DNA of 7,384 nt from Chamaesiphon sp. (GTDB taxonomy: Bacteria > Cyanobacteriota > Cyanobacteriia > Cyanobacteriales > Chamaesiphonaceae): assembly GCA_020059425.1 (NCBI GenBank), contig JAGVCD010000306.1, positions 1-7,384 on the forward strand, given 5' to 3'. Positions 1 to 6,302 of the stretch are shown here, piece after piece. Positions within the stretch are counted from its first letter, which is position 1; each line of letters begins with the position of its first letter. The notes beneath the pieces are model-generated. The model searched no databases. It was not told the origin of the DNA and worked only from the letters and a program-made list of their open reading frames with translations. A program made the translations under genes and the position numbers.

Positions 1-1
1 A

Positions 2-259
2 ATTGCAATCCTCGATAAGTTAATCGCCGCCGACGAGAATCCAAACTCGCTATTTGGCTCCGATGACGAGTATGAGCCAGGTCTGAAAAAGCTCGATGTA
101 ATTGAGTGGTATCAGGGTGTTAAAGAAACCTCGATCGAGCAACTATATGAAAAATGGTGGTTGTATCTGGCGAATTTAGTCGGGCGCGACGACATTCTAA
201 AGGAGCTTTATCCTGACGGCAGCACTGACAATAGCTCTGTTGGCTTTGGGTTTAGTTAA
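2..259 (+). CDS. C-terminal part of an unrecognised protein (5' end outside window)
   Basis: An open frame enters from the left edge and stops at TAA 257-259, giving 85 residues. The visible part is acidic and probably helical. It has a tryptophan-rich stretch, EKWWLYLANLVGRDD, in the middle and a small, polar Gly/Ser/Asn-rich tail ending GFGFS. I recognise no family from this fragment. Codon choice and CGATCG content match the flanking host or phage DNA rather than the AT-rich block further right. A strong hairpin begins 27 bases after the stop, so this is probably the last gene of its transcript. The frame is supported by an uninterrupted reading and protein-like composition. The function is unknown. 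Confidence 0.6.
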   Translation: MAILDKLIAADENPNSLFGSDDEYEPGLKKLDVIEWYQGVKETSIEQLYEKWWLYLANLVGRDDILKELYPDGSTDNSSVGFGFS

Positions 260-285
260 TTCGAGTTAACACGAAAATACTGCTA

Positions 286-325
286 AAATAAGAGCGCAGC
301 TAGAATTTTAGCTGCGCTCTTATTT
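286..325. terminator. Hairpin, probable transcription terminator
   Basis: A perfect 17-bp inverted repeat: arms 286-302 and 309-325 with a six-base loop. The core is GC-rich (GAGCGCAGC) and the outer ends are A/T pairs. The run of T after the right arm is short, so termination is likely but not textbook. It sits 27 bases after the first gene's stop and about 50 bases before the next start, so it would separate the two transcription units. Confidence 0.7.
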
Positions 326-375
326 GCGATCGTTTCAGGCGATCGGCTACCCACATAACCTAACACGAGGAATAT

Positions 376-936
376 ATGGACAATAACATTGTACGCCAAG
401 ACCTGAAAGCGCTACTCGATAGCTGGATGGCTGCCGAGCAGAAAGGCGTTAAGTTTCCGGTTCCGTTTGATGCGGCTTGGCAAATGGCTGGCTACGGAAG
501 AAAATCCACAGCGAAAAGAGACGGTTTGAAGGGACTCAAAGATGGGGTGGACTACATACTTGCCAAGGCAAGCACTGAAAGCAAGAGTATAGGGCGACCG
601 CCAATCGTTATTTGGTTGTCCGTAAAAACATTTCAACACCTTCAGGGGAAAGCGATTTATCGGTCAAAAGCTATAAATAGCAAAAAAACCGTGTATATAA
701 TGCAGTGCTCAGAAACAAAAGTGATAAAGATTGGTATTTCTCATGATCCGTTGGCTCGGTTATCAGCATTGCAGGTTGGGCATCCATTCCCTTTGTCAAT
801 TGTTCGACTGATCGACCCTCGAAGGTTTACGGCTGAAAAGATAGAAAAAGAATTGCATAAGGCGTTAGACGATTTTCGGCTGTGCGGCGAGTGGTTTGAT
901 GGTATTGCCTTGCAATTGATTGGAGGTTTAGCTTGA
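376..936 (+). CDS. MUG113/T5orf172 (GIY-YIG superfamily) domain protein
   Basis: A 186-residue protein. The C-terminal half, about residues 105-176, fits the T5orf172/MUG113 family, a GIY-YIG-like fold common in phages and large DNA viruses. It has a VYIM strand (106-109), IKIGIS (117-122), a conserved Arg near 128 in the ARLSALQVG helix, Glu in EKELH (157-161) and a GEWF end (171-174). The N-terminal half, about residues 25-90, resembles the DNA-binding AntA/MSV199-type modules often joined to such domains in phage antirepressor-like proteins. That part of the call is weaker. The start is ATG 376, with GAGGA at 367-371 and four bases between them. Its stop overlaps the TTG of the next small ORF. 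Likely roles are DNA cleavage or phage regulation; catalytic activity is not shown. It lies between two strong hairpins, so the pair forms its own transcript. Confidence 0.75.
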   Translation: MDNNIVRQDLKALLDSWMAAEQKGVKFPVPFDAAWQMAGYGRKSTAKRDGLKGLKDGVDYILAKASTESKSIGRPPIVIWLSVKTFQHLQGKAIYRSKAINSKKTVYIMQCSETKVIKIGISHDPLARLSALQVGHPFPLSIVRLIDPRRFTAEKIEKELHKALDDFRLCGEWFDGIALQLIGGLA

Positions 937-1058
937 AATCTTATCGGGCGATCGGACAAGGAATCGAATTCTCGAAGGTCGTAGCCGATACCGCCGCCGG
1001 ACACGGCAAAACGATCCAAAGTCTTCGCTGGTACGAGTCAGTTATCGACCTAATTTAG
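933..1058 (+). CDS. Small 41-residue ORF translationally coupled to the MUG113 gene
   Basis: The frame begins at TTG 933-935, which overlaps the upstream TGA 934-936 as TTGA. A clear GGAGG at 922-926 lies six bases ahead of the TTG. The frame ends at TAG 1056-1058, one base before the terminator stem. The peptide begins MKSYRAIGQGIEFSK and ends WYESVIDLI; I recognise no family. The combination of Shine-Dalgarno, overlap and exact fit up to the terminator argues that it is translated. A second gene in this window (1930-2466) uses the same TTGA arrangement. It may be a small partner of the upstream protein, which is inference only. Confidence 0.5.
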   Translation: MKSYRAIGQGIEFSKVVADTAAGHGKTIQSLRWYESVIDLI

Positions 1059-1111
1059 ATACACAAAAAAGGAGTCGATCGTATTTAGCGATCGACTCCT
1101 TTTTTGTGTAT
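1059..1111. terminator. Perfect 23-bp hairpin, bidirectional terminator between convergent genes
   Basis: The arms 1059-1081 and 1089-1111 are perfectly complementary, with a seven-base loop. The core GGAGTCGATCG is flanked by six A on the left and six T on the right, so on either strand the stem is followed by a U run. This is the expected form of a two-way intrinsic terminator. It starts one base after the + strand TAG (1056-1058), and its last base is the last base of the minus-strand Excalibur gene's TGA (1113-1111). Confidence 0.9.
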
Positions 1112-1353
1112 CATTTTTTCTTTTCGCAAGCAATACCATCCTTGTCCCGATCGGCACTATGACTCCAGCCAGGAGGGGTGTAGCCAGGACTAACCGGAAC
1201 ATCGAAAATCCCAGCCGAATTCGCTTCCTTGCAATTTTTGTACTTAGCTAAAATGCTAGCATCAACGCGAGTTTTGCCTTTGGTTTTAGCGATCGCTGGC
1301 TCCGAGAAAAACATCGGCAAGATTGCCAACAATAAACAAAATTTAGTCAACAT
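1111..1353 (-). CDS. Secreted Excalibur-domain protein
   Basis: An 80-residue protein. Residues 1-22 form a signal peptide: MLTK, a hydrophobic core, then an AIA cleavage site. Residues 38-77 are an Excalibur domain, the extracellular calcium-binding motif family: YKNCKEANSAG at the start, the usual GY..PPGWS.S middle, and DRDKDGIACE at the end. The two domain cysteines can form the expected disulfide. I chose ATG 1353 rather than ATG 1413. The shorter form starts exactly at a signal peptide and begins one base after the TAA (1357-1355) of the preceding gene; the longer form would put extra polar residues before the hydrophobic core. The protein is probably exported or surface-associated. It is the last gene of the minus-strand cluster, with its stop inside the terminator. 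Excalibur domains often accompany extracellular nucleases, but none is visible here. Confidence 0.85.
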   Translation of the reverse strand: MLTKFCLLLAILPMFFSEPAIAKTKGKTRVDASILAKYKNCKEANSAGIFDVPVSPGYTPPGWSHSADRDKDGIACEKKK

Positions 1354-1354
1354 C

Positions 1355-1927
1355 TTAATTTCTTGAGCGATCGGCAACGATCGGCAGCGCATCTTCGCAA
1401 TAGTCAAGTTCATCGCACTGTTCGGGCACCTGAGCCGCCCAGATGCTTCGATCTACTTTGTCAGCATGAATCTCAATGCTTAGTTCGCCGTGTTGACTCT
1501 CGGCATAACAGCGAACCTTGGCATCTGCCATACCACCTCTATAGCAAACGCCTTTGACCTCGACTTCTTCCGCTACCTTTCTAGCGATTTTTTTGCCATC
1601 AAAGAATACGTAAGAGATAATATCGTACTTTGAGATGCCATAACGATCGTTATCAAATTTAAGGATAAAGATCGGGCCAGCACCTTTTTTATTGGCAAAC
1701 CTCAGCTCTTTCTTGCCATCGGGTCGATTTGACAATATCGCTCGATCGCAATCTAAGGATACGCGGGGAGGCGCTGTTTTCGCTTTTGAGATAGCCGTGC
1801 ATTGACCCCGATCGATTACTTCTTTAGCGGCGTTCAAGTTGACTCTCTGGGCGATCGCGGGTGCGGCAAACTGCCAGGAGAATGCGGAGGCGATCGATAG
1901 TACTAAGGCGGCTAGTGGCTTAAGCAT
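1355..1927 (-). CDS. Secreted six-cysteine protein of unknown function
   Basis: A 190-residue protein with a signal peptide (residues 1-26: MLKP, a long hydrophobic stretch, AIA before Gln27), so it is probably exported to the periplasm or outside. The mature part holds six cysteines (43, 60, 128, 140, 171, 177), an even number consistent with three disulfides. It has several strand-like stretches such as IFILKFDND and SYVFFDGKK. I recognise no family. ATG 1927 is two bases after the stop of the upstream gene, with GGTGAG a few bases ahead of it. The next gene begins one base after its TAA. The shared export signal and tight packing with the Excalibur gene suggest that the two products work together outside the cytoplasm, which is inference. 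Confidence 0.75.
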   Translation of the reverse strand: MLKPLAALVLSIASAFSWQFAAPAIAQRVNLNAAKEVIDRGQCTAISKAKTAPPRVSLDCDRAILSNRPDGKKELRFANKKGAGPIFILKFDNDRYGISKYDIISYVFFDGKKIARKVAEEVEVKGVCYRGGMADAKVRCYAESQHGELSIEIHADKVDRSIWAAQVPEQCDELDYCEDALPIVADRSRN

Positions 1928-1929
1928 TT

Positions 1930-2466
1930 TTACTCACCAAAAACTGGCGTCCCGAATTTGACTTTATCAACAAGATTAACACGTCGAAACTTACACGATC
2001 GACCATTCATTGTCCAAGTTTTCCGTAAATCGTCCCATTCACACCGCGGATCGAAGTGAGGATTATCGACGCGGGTAGTATAGCGGCTGTTAACTTCTTC
2101 GATCGCCTCTCTCGCGTCCTGAAAAGCCACGTCTATCTGGCTGACATGGTAGACGCGATCGATCTTCAACTTCGACGCCCCAATGCACCCGTAGCTCATC
2201 TCGAAATAAGCCGCGCGTCCAGATATCGGGCTAAGCCAGATCGTGACATCTCGGTGCTTTGCTCTGTTGGGCACGATCGCCGATCTATCTCCAGCCTCAC
2301 ACCAGGAATCATAGTTAATGTTTTCGTTGCTTACAAATCCCAGTCGCTCTAGCGCCCACATCTTTGTGGATTCCGATGCCGATCCATCAGGGTAGTAACA
2401 AGGGTTTTTACGATTTAGAGCTAAATCGGTTGGCTGCGCTCCTAGCTGCGCATATATATTCTTCAA
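1930..2466 (-). CDS. Hypothetical protein, TTG start, coupled to the HTH/RHH gene
   Basis: A 178-residue protein of no recognised family. The start codon is TTG (2466-2464), overlapping the TGA of the upstream gene as TTGA. A strong GGAGG lies seven bases ahead, inside the end of the upstream frame. The next in-frame Met is residue 36, so the TTG is the better choice. No signal peptide or membrane segment is visible, although its two downstream neighbours are exported. It contains five cysteines (23, 56, 94, 142, 158) and many aromatic residues, with a central strand-rich part (VTIWLSP, AAYFEMSYGC) followed by a helix (DVAFQDAREAIEEVNSRY). Its position between a DNA-binding protein and two secreted proteins gives no clear role. 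Confidence is high that it is a gene and low on function. Confidence 0.7.
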   Translation of the reverse strand: MKNIYAQLGAQPTDLALNRKNPCYYPDGSASESTKMWALERLGFVSNENINYDSWCEAGDRSAIVPNRAKHRDVTIWLSPISGRAAYFEMSYGCIGASKLKIDRVYHVSQIDVAFQDAREAIEEVNSRYTTRVDNPHFDPRCEWDDLRKTWTMNGRSCKFRRVNLVDKVKFGTPVFGE

Positions 2467-2801
2467 CGATTTTCCTCCACATCCTTTTTCACCAGATTAC
2501 GAATATACTCTGATTTGTTTTCAACAGAATCAATCCGATCGGCTTCCTCCCTCGACAGTCCAGCTATAGTTATCTGTCGCCTCAGTCCCGTTGATTTTCT
2601 GCCAGCACCGCGCGGGTTGCGGATGCTTTCTAGGTGCTCGGAGCGTACCTGCCAAAAATCAATATCGTTTGCCGCTAAAACTTTTCTAATTGTTTCGGGC
2701 GATTCCTCAAAATGCTTGGCAGTACCTTTGACGGATTTGCAATTTAGAAAATAGGTGCAAATCTCGCCAATTTTGGCTTGAATTTTTGATTTACTGGGCA
2801 T
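2463..2801 (-). CDS. Small DNA-binding protein: helix-turn-helix followed by ribbon-helix-helix-like domain
   Basis: A 112-residue protein. Residues 13-45 read as a helix-turn-helix (SVKGTAKHFEESPETIRKVL), of the kind seen in transposase-type and terminase-small-subunit-type HTH domains. After a basic Gly/Arg linker (RNPRGAGRKSTG), residues 75-107 look like a ribbon-helix-helix (CopG/Arc-like): strand RQITIAG, helix SREEADRIDSV, then SEYIRNLVKKDV. The pairing of the two in one short protein is unusual. The start is ATG 2801, two bases after the TAG of the small ORF upstream. I see no Shine-Dalgarno there, so it may depend on translation of that ORF. Its stop overlaps the next gene's TTG. It may regulate the cluster or recognise DNA ends; it was read by eye, without structure prediction. 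Confidence 0.7.
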   Translation of the reverse strand: MPSKSKIQAKIGEICTYFLNCKSVKGTAKHFEESPETIRKVLAANDIDFWQVRSEHLESIRNPRGAGRKSTGLRRQITIAGLSREEADRIDSVENKSEYIRNLVKKDVEENR

Positions 2802-2803
2802 AT

Positions 2804-2944
2804 CTATAAATTTGCATAAATCCCAGCTAGGTATTCTTGATAATCTTTTGAGGCGATCGACATTGCCTTTTGGATAGTATCTGCTTTACCTATCTCATGA
2901 GCGCCTCCTTCATAGTCTATCGAATAAACAATTGAGATGCCCAT
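2804..2944 (-). CDS. Small 46-residue ORF at the junction of the AT-rich block and the phage-like cluster
   Basis: The frame starts at ATG 2944, inside the last codons of the ATPase gene in another frame, and ends at TAG 2804-2806, two bases before the ATG of the HTH/RHH gene. The predicted peptide has a strand-like start (ISIVYSIDYEGG) and a helical rest (DTIQKAMSIASKDYQEYLAG), so it looks protein-like. The 35-base overlap with the ATPase end is long for a designed overlap. It may instead be the 3' remnant of a longer gene cut by insertion of the block. The tight spacing to the next ATG fits either view. No family is recognised. Confidence 0.4.
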   Translation of the reverse strand: MGISIVYSIDYEGGAHEIGKADTIQKAMSIASKDYQEYLAGIYANL

Positions 2945-4787
2945 ATATTAAACCCCAAAAAGCTTCTTGAAGTGAAACTATTGGATCTCTAGCAGAAAAT
3001 CTCTCTGCCAGAGCTTGAATTAATAGCTGTTTAGGAGTTATGGGATATTCTTCAAGTAAGGGATGAGTTTCATCGTAGAAAAAATCTACTTCAATGCCAT
3101 CTTGATCGATCTTACAGGGCACACGCTTACCAAGATTTTGTATATGCCCAGAATTTAATTTCCAAGCTGTTACTTCAAAACCAGATTTCTTTGGATCGTA
3201 TGAGAACTTGCCGCTTAAACTGACTTGCTTCTCGCACCTTAACATCAACTCACTTTTCTCTGATGTGATTGGGGTTTCTTTGTTAGCAATACTAGGTTTA
3301 GTTGTATTCACTGTAGTTGCAGCAGAGATCTGTTTAGACTCAGGATTAAGATAACTGTCTAAATCATCAGAAGGTACGACTCCCTGATCTACAGGAATGG
3401 CAGTATCTTCACTCTCCCCACCTCTAGCTTTATCTTCTTCTTGAAGTGCCCGATACCATTTATCATCATTTTGATAGTCAGGATTACTTTTTCTAAACTC
3501 TATTAAAAATGAGCGTGATACATCACGCTTTAAAGCCAAGCACTTTGTACCTGGATCGCTTCTTCTATAACTATTAACTAAAATTCCCAATGGGGATTGA
3601 TTATCTCCTGAATAACCAAGTGCCTGTCGCTGCTTAGGTAATATTGGACCAGCACCTCTAATTGCATCAACTGTCATTTTCCAAGCGAGGTTTGAGGTGT
3701 CAAAACCATTTTTTTGGTATGTTGGTATTAAATAATCTACATGAATTTCTCCAATAATTCTTCCTCCAATTGTAGAAGCAAGCTCAATAGGATATTCCAT
3801 GATTCTTGTCCCCGTATCAGGATTTTCATATCCGAATAGAGATTTATCACCAATTAATATTTTGCGACCATTTCTAATAAAGTCAATTCCAAAATCGCTA
3901 GTGTCAGAATATCGCTGTATGCCAATCCAGCCTTTGAGTCTTCTAGATCTCTTAATTATGGATTCTTGAGATAACAATTTTTCATCCAGACTATCTATCT
4001 CACTTTCACTAAGGTATCTGTTCTTTCCTCGATCGAAGTGTGCTTCACCAAGATCTACGTCAATTTCCTGAACTGCATATATTTTGGAACCTTTATAAAC
4101 CACAAAACGACTAGCTCCCCAAACACAGTGCTTGTGAGAGCGTAAAACTTTTCCTTGAAGGCGAAGCTCGATATTGTTTTTATCGATAATGTCAGAGTAT
4201 ACAACCTCTAACCTTTTACGAATAACTGTCTCTTTATTTTTTAAATCGGCATATATTCCATCTCTCAATCTTCTAACTATAATTTTTGTTCCACTCTCCA
4301 AAATATTATCTTTTTCTTCTCTGATTATTCTCGCACTAAAAGAACCTTTGACGATAAGTTCTTCAAAATTTATAACAATTCCGTACCATTCTGTCGCACC
4401 CTTAGTCGTTGACAAAAAAATAGTTTCTTCACCCAATCTTGCTGTCGAAATATTAAATCCCATTCCAAATAATCCAAGATTATTCACAGGATCATTACTG
4501 GAATATCCAGCACGCGCAGCATTTTGGAGAGTAGTGAGCGACATACCATGTCCATTGTCTTGAATAATAACTTCTCGTTCTTGAGGAGGGGTATTTTCTT
4601 TAGACCAGAAAATATCAAGACGTGCATCGATATTGTTCTCACCAGACTTCAAGTTATCCCGAAAAGCGTCTAATGAATTGTCTGCTAGTTCAGCTAAACA
4701 TTGCCAGACTTCAAAAGGAATATCTCCGAGAGTTCTTAAAATTCTTGGAGTAGGTGTAATATCTAAAACATCGTTTATGTCATTCAT
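2910..4787 (-). CDS. MORC/MutL-like GHKL (HSP90-type) ATPase of a restriction-modification-like locus
   Basis: A 625-residue protein from ATG 4787. The N-terminal GHKL ATPase fold shows all three motifs: ELADNSLDAF (about 33-42, Glu33 as general base, Asn37 for Mg), IIQDNGHGMS (74-83, DxGxG) and GLFGMGFNIS (105-114, ATP lid). A ribosomal-S5-like transducer domain follows, including FGIDFIRNGR (299-308), as in MORC and related ATPases. Residues of about 448-513 are a polar linker, and 514-625 a separate C-terminal domain with no nuclease motif that I can see. I prefer ATG 4787 to ATG 4823: GAGGAG lies seven bases ahead, inside the last codons of the methyltransferase, and the gap to its stop is four bases. 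Relatives sit in restriction-modification loci with a Dcm-type methylase plus Vsr, Z1 or helicase genes. It probably acts on DNA in the cytoplasm as an ATP-driven clamp. Confidence 0.85.
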   Translation of the reverse strand: MNDINDVLDITPTPRILRTLGDIPFEVWQCLAELADNSLDAFRDNLKSGENNIDARLDIFWSKENTPPQEREVIIQDNGHGMSLTTLQNAARAGYSSNDPVNNLGLFGMGFNISTARLGEETIFLSTTKGATEWYGIVINFEELIVKGSFSARIIREEKDNILESGTKIIVRRLRDGIYADLKNKETVIRKRLEVVYSDIIDKNNIELRLQGKVLRSHKHCVWGASRFVVYKGSKIYAVQEIDVDLGEAHFDRGKNRYLSESEIDSLDEKLLSQESIIKRSRRLKGWIGIQRYSDTSDFGIDFIRNGRKILIGDKSLFGYENPDTGTRIMEYPIELASTIGGRIIGEIHVDYLIPTYQKNGFDTSNLAWKMTVDAIRGAGPILPKQRQALGYSGDNQSPLGILVNSYRRSDPGTKCLALKRDVSRSFLIEFRKSNPDYQNDDKWYRALQEEDKARGGESEDTAIPVDQGVVPSDDLDSYLNPESKQISAATTVNTTKPSIANKETPITSEKSELMLRCEKQVSLSGKFSYDPKKSGFEVTAWKLNSGHIQNLGKRVPCKIDQDGIEVDFFYDETHPLLEEYPITPKQLLIQALAERFSARDPIVSLQEAFWGLIYGHLNCLFDRL

Positions 4788-4791
4788 ATAA

Positions 4792-5871
4792 TTACTCCTC
4801 AAGTCCCTGTAGCCAGTCTGCAAGGGAAGATGCTATGACATGTCCTAACATTGGCGGAACAGCATTTCCTATTTGCATAATATTTGTTGTTGCTGAGAAT
4901 GGAAAAACAAAATCATCAGGAAAGGTTTGTAAACGAGCACATTCACGAACTGTTAAACGTCTATCTAAAGAGTAATGAAATTGCACACGAGATTTAGCGT
5001 TTGCTCTTACAGTATAACTAGGTTCTTCTGCACGAGAAGTTTCATCTCCTTGCCCATTTCCTTTTTTTGCTTTTGATGCTAAAAAATATTGTGATTGATT
5101 GGGAATACTATCATCCTTGATTCCTTCAAGGTCTTGTATAGCCCATTTAATATTTCTATAGTTTTTCTCATGTGTAGGTTGAGGGTAGTCTGGAAAACCA
5201 TCTAAATCTTTTCTTATACCAATGATAAACAATCTTGTTCGGTTTTGTGGAATACCATATTCAGGAGCATATAAAGTCCAAACTTTTACCTTGTAACCTA
5301 TGGATTCCATCTCTTTAACAATTGTCTGAAGAATTTCACCCTTGGCGATATTAGCAAGACCGAGAACATTCTCGCCAATAATTGCAAAGGGTTTATGGTA
5401 TTGAGCATATTTTATAAGTGCTTTATAAAGCCGACCTCTCTCTGAGTCTAATCCTTTTCTCGGACCACATGAAGCAAAATCTTGACACGGAAATCCTCCG
5501 ATAACAACATTAGCACTAGGAACAGCTTTGGGATCGTATGTAGAAAGGTCTAATACCTCAGCATGATCAACTATATTTTGGTTGTAGGTTGCAACACATT
5601 TAGGATCATGGTCATATGCACCTAAAATATTATAAGGAAGTCGCTTATGATTAATTCCATTATATTTAAAGTTTCCCCTAAATCCTAAATCTAAACCCCC
5701 ACAACCAGAAAAAAGTGAAACTAAAGACCAATTTTTATTGGCAATTGAAATATTGTTTGATTTAAGGTTATAGATAGCTTTATTCTTTGGCGAAGACTGC
5801 TCAGTTGATACTATTTGTATGATAGACTGCGGTCTAGGTTTTATCACTTGTTCTTTATCCACTCTAGCCAT
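4792..5871 (-). CDS. DNA (cytosine-5) methyltransferase, complete
   Basis: A 359-residue C5-cytosine methyltransferase that transfers methyl from S-adenosylmethionine to cytosine in a specific DNA site. All key motifs are present in order: I, SLFSGCGGLDLGF (52-64, SAM binding); IV, GGFPCQDF (125-132, catalytic Cys129); VI, ENV (167-169); VIII, QNRTR (209-213); IX, RRLTVRECARLQTFP (304-318); X, QIGNAVPP (333-340). The target-recognition region between VIII and IX is short (about 222-300), so the target cannot be read off. About 45 residues precede motif I with no recognised domain. ATG 5871 has AAAGAG upstream. The ATPase gene follows four bases after the TAA, so the two are almost certainly one operon, with the methylase made first. 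AT-rich and poor in CGATCG, unlike the flanks, which suggests recent acquisition. Confidence 0.95.
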   Translation of the reverse strand: MARVDKEQVIKPRPQSIIQIVSTEQSSPKNKAIYNLKSNNISIANKNWSLVSLFSGCGGLDLGFRGNFKYNGINHKRLPYNILGAYDHDPKCVATYNQNIVDHAEVLDLSTYDPKAVPSANVVIGGFPCQDFASCGPRKGLDSERGRLYKALIKYAQYHKPFAIIGENVLGLANIAKGEILQTIVKEMESIGYKVKVWTLYAPEYGIPQNRTRLFIIGIRKDLDGFPDYPQPTHEKNYRNIKWAIQDLEGIKDDSIPNQSQYFLASKAKKGNGQGDETSRAEEPSYTVRANAKSRVQFHYSLDRRLTVRECARLQTFPDDFVFPFSATTNIMQIGNAVPPMLGHVIASSLADWLQGLEE

Positions 5872-5920
5872 TTTACTACTCTTTCAGATTACTTTTGATG
5901 CAAGTGAACAAAGAAGAGTT

Positions 5921-5934
5921 TTTCTGCTCAGAAA
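5921..5934. promoter_or_regulatory. Short palindrome upstream of the methyltransferase, possible operator
   Basis: TTTCTG (5921-5926) and CAGAAA (5929-5934) form a perfect six-base inverted repeat with a two-base spacer, 50 bases before the methyltransferase start. The 5872-6024 gap holds no gene and must carry the promoter unless transcription comes through from the right. I could not pick a convincing -35/-10 pair. In this AT-rich stretch a palindrome this short could be chance. Confidence 0.2.
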
Positions 5935-6024
5935 GTCTCTAAATCAATTTTCTCAAAATTTATTCCATTTTCACATCGTACTTTTATTTCATTTTCTTAG
6001 ATAACGAGTCTGAGCGATATACTA

Positions 6025-6291
6025 TCATAGCCTTTGTTCGGTTGGGCTAAAACAGACTTCTTCTTCTCTGGTCAGTATTTTCGGTCTTCCTCCTCCTTTT
6101 TTATTAATCCTTTTCTTTTTTCGTTCCTGCTCCCACTCCAATTTTTCAGCTTCGCTTTGTGCCTGACTCCACAGTCCTTTAAATTGCTCTATGCTGATTC
6201 CTAGTACTTGTTTTGCTCGTTCTGGATATTTGTTGATATAATGTAGTGGATTTTTCATGTTCGGTAGAGCCGTAAAATACTGTTCTACCAT
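6025..6291 (-). pseudogene. Truncated IS5-type transposase, N-terminal fragment
   Basis: An 88-residue fragment. INKYPERAKQVLGISIEQFKGL, then a charged helix, then KKGGGRPKILTREEEVC match the N-terminal helix-turn-helix portion of cyanobacterial IS5-type transposases, as I recall them. In the intact protein this leads into a stretch like CLFYLRQMPTFE before the DDE catalytic domain. Here the match ends right after EEEVC; eight or so unrelated residues follow and then a stop, so the catalytic domain is absent. The likely original start is Met12 (ATG 6258). No inverted terminal repeats or target duplication are obvious. This is a relic marking past insertion or deletion between the 71-residue gene and the methyltransferase. 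It could have removed a gene, such as a nuclease, from the cassette; that is inference. Confidence 0.7.
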
Positions 6292-6302
6292 CCTTTTTAT
6301 CT

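Noticed and set aside
1354..1413. Longer start (ATG 1413) for the Excalibur protein
   Set aside because: It would put 20 polar residues before the signal peptide and overlap the upstream gene by about 59 bases, while ATG 1353 gives a one-base gap.
4174..4563. 129-residue + strand frame opposite the ATPase
   Set aside because: It lies fully within the ATPase gene, which has clear motifs across this part; its own product has no recognisable domain and looks like a shadow.
4788..4823. Longer start (ATG 4823) for the ATPase
   Set aside because: The internal ATG 4787 has a GAGGAG at the right spacing and a four-base gap to the methyltransferase stop; the extra 12 residues carry no motif.
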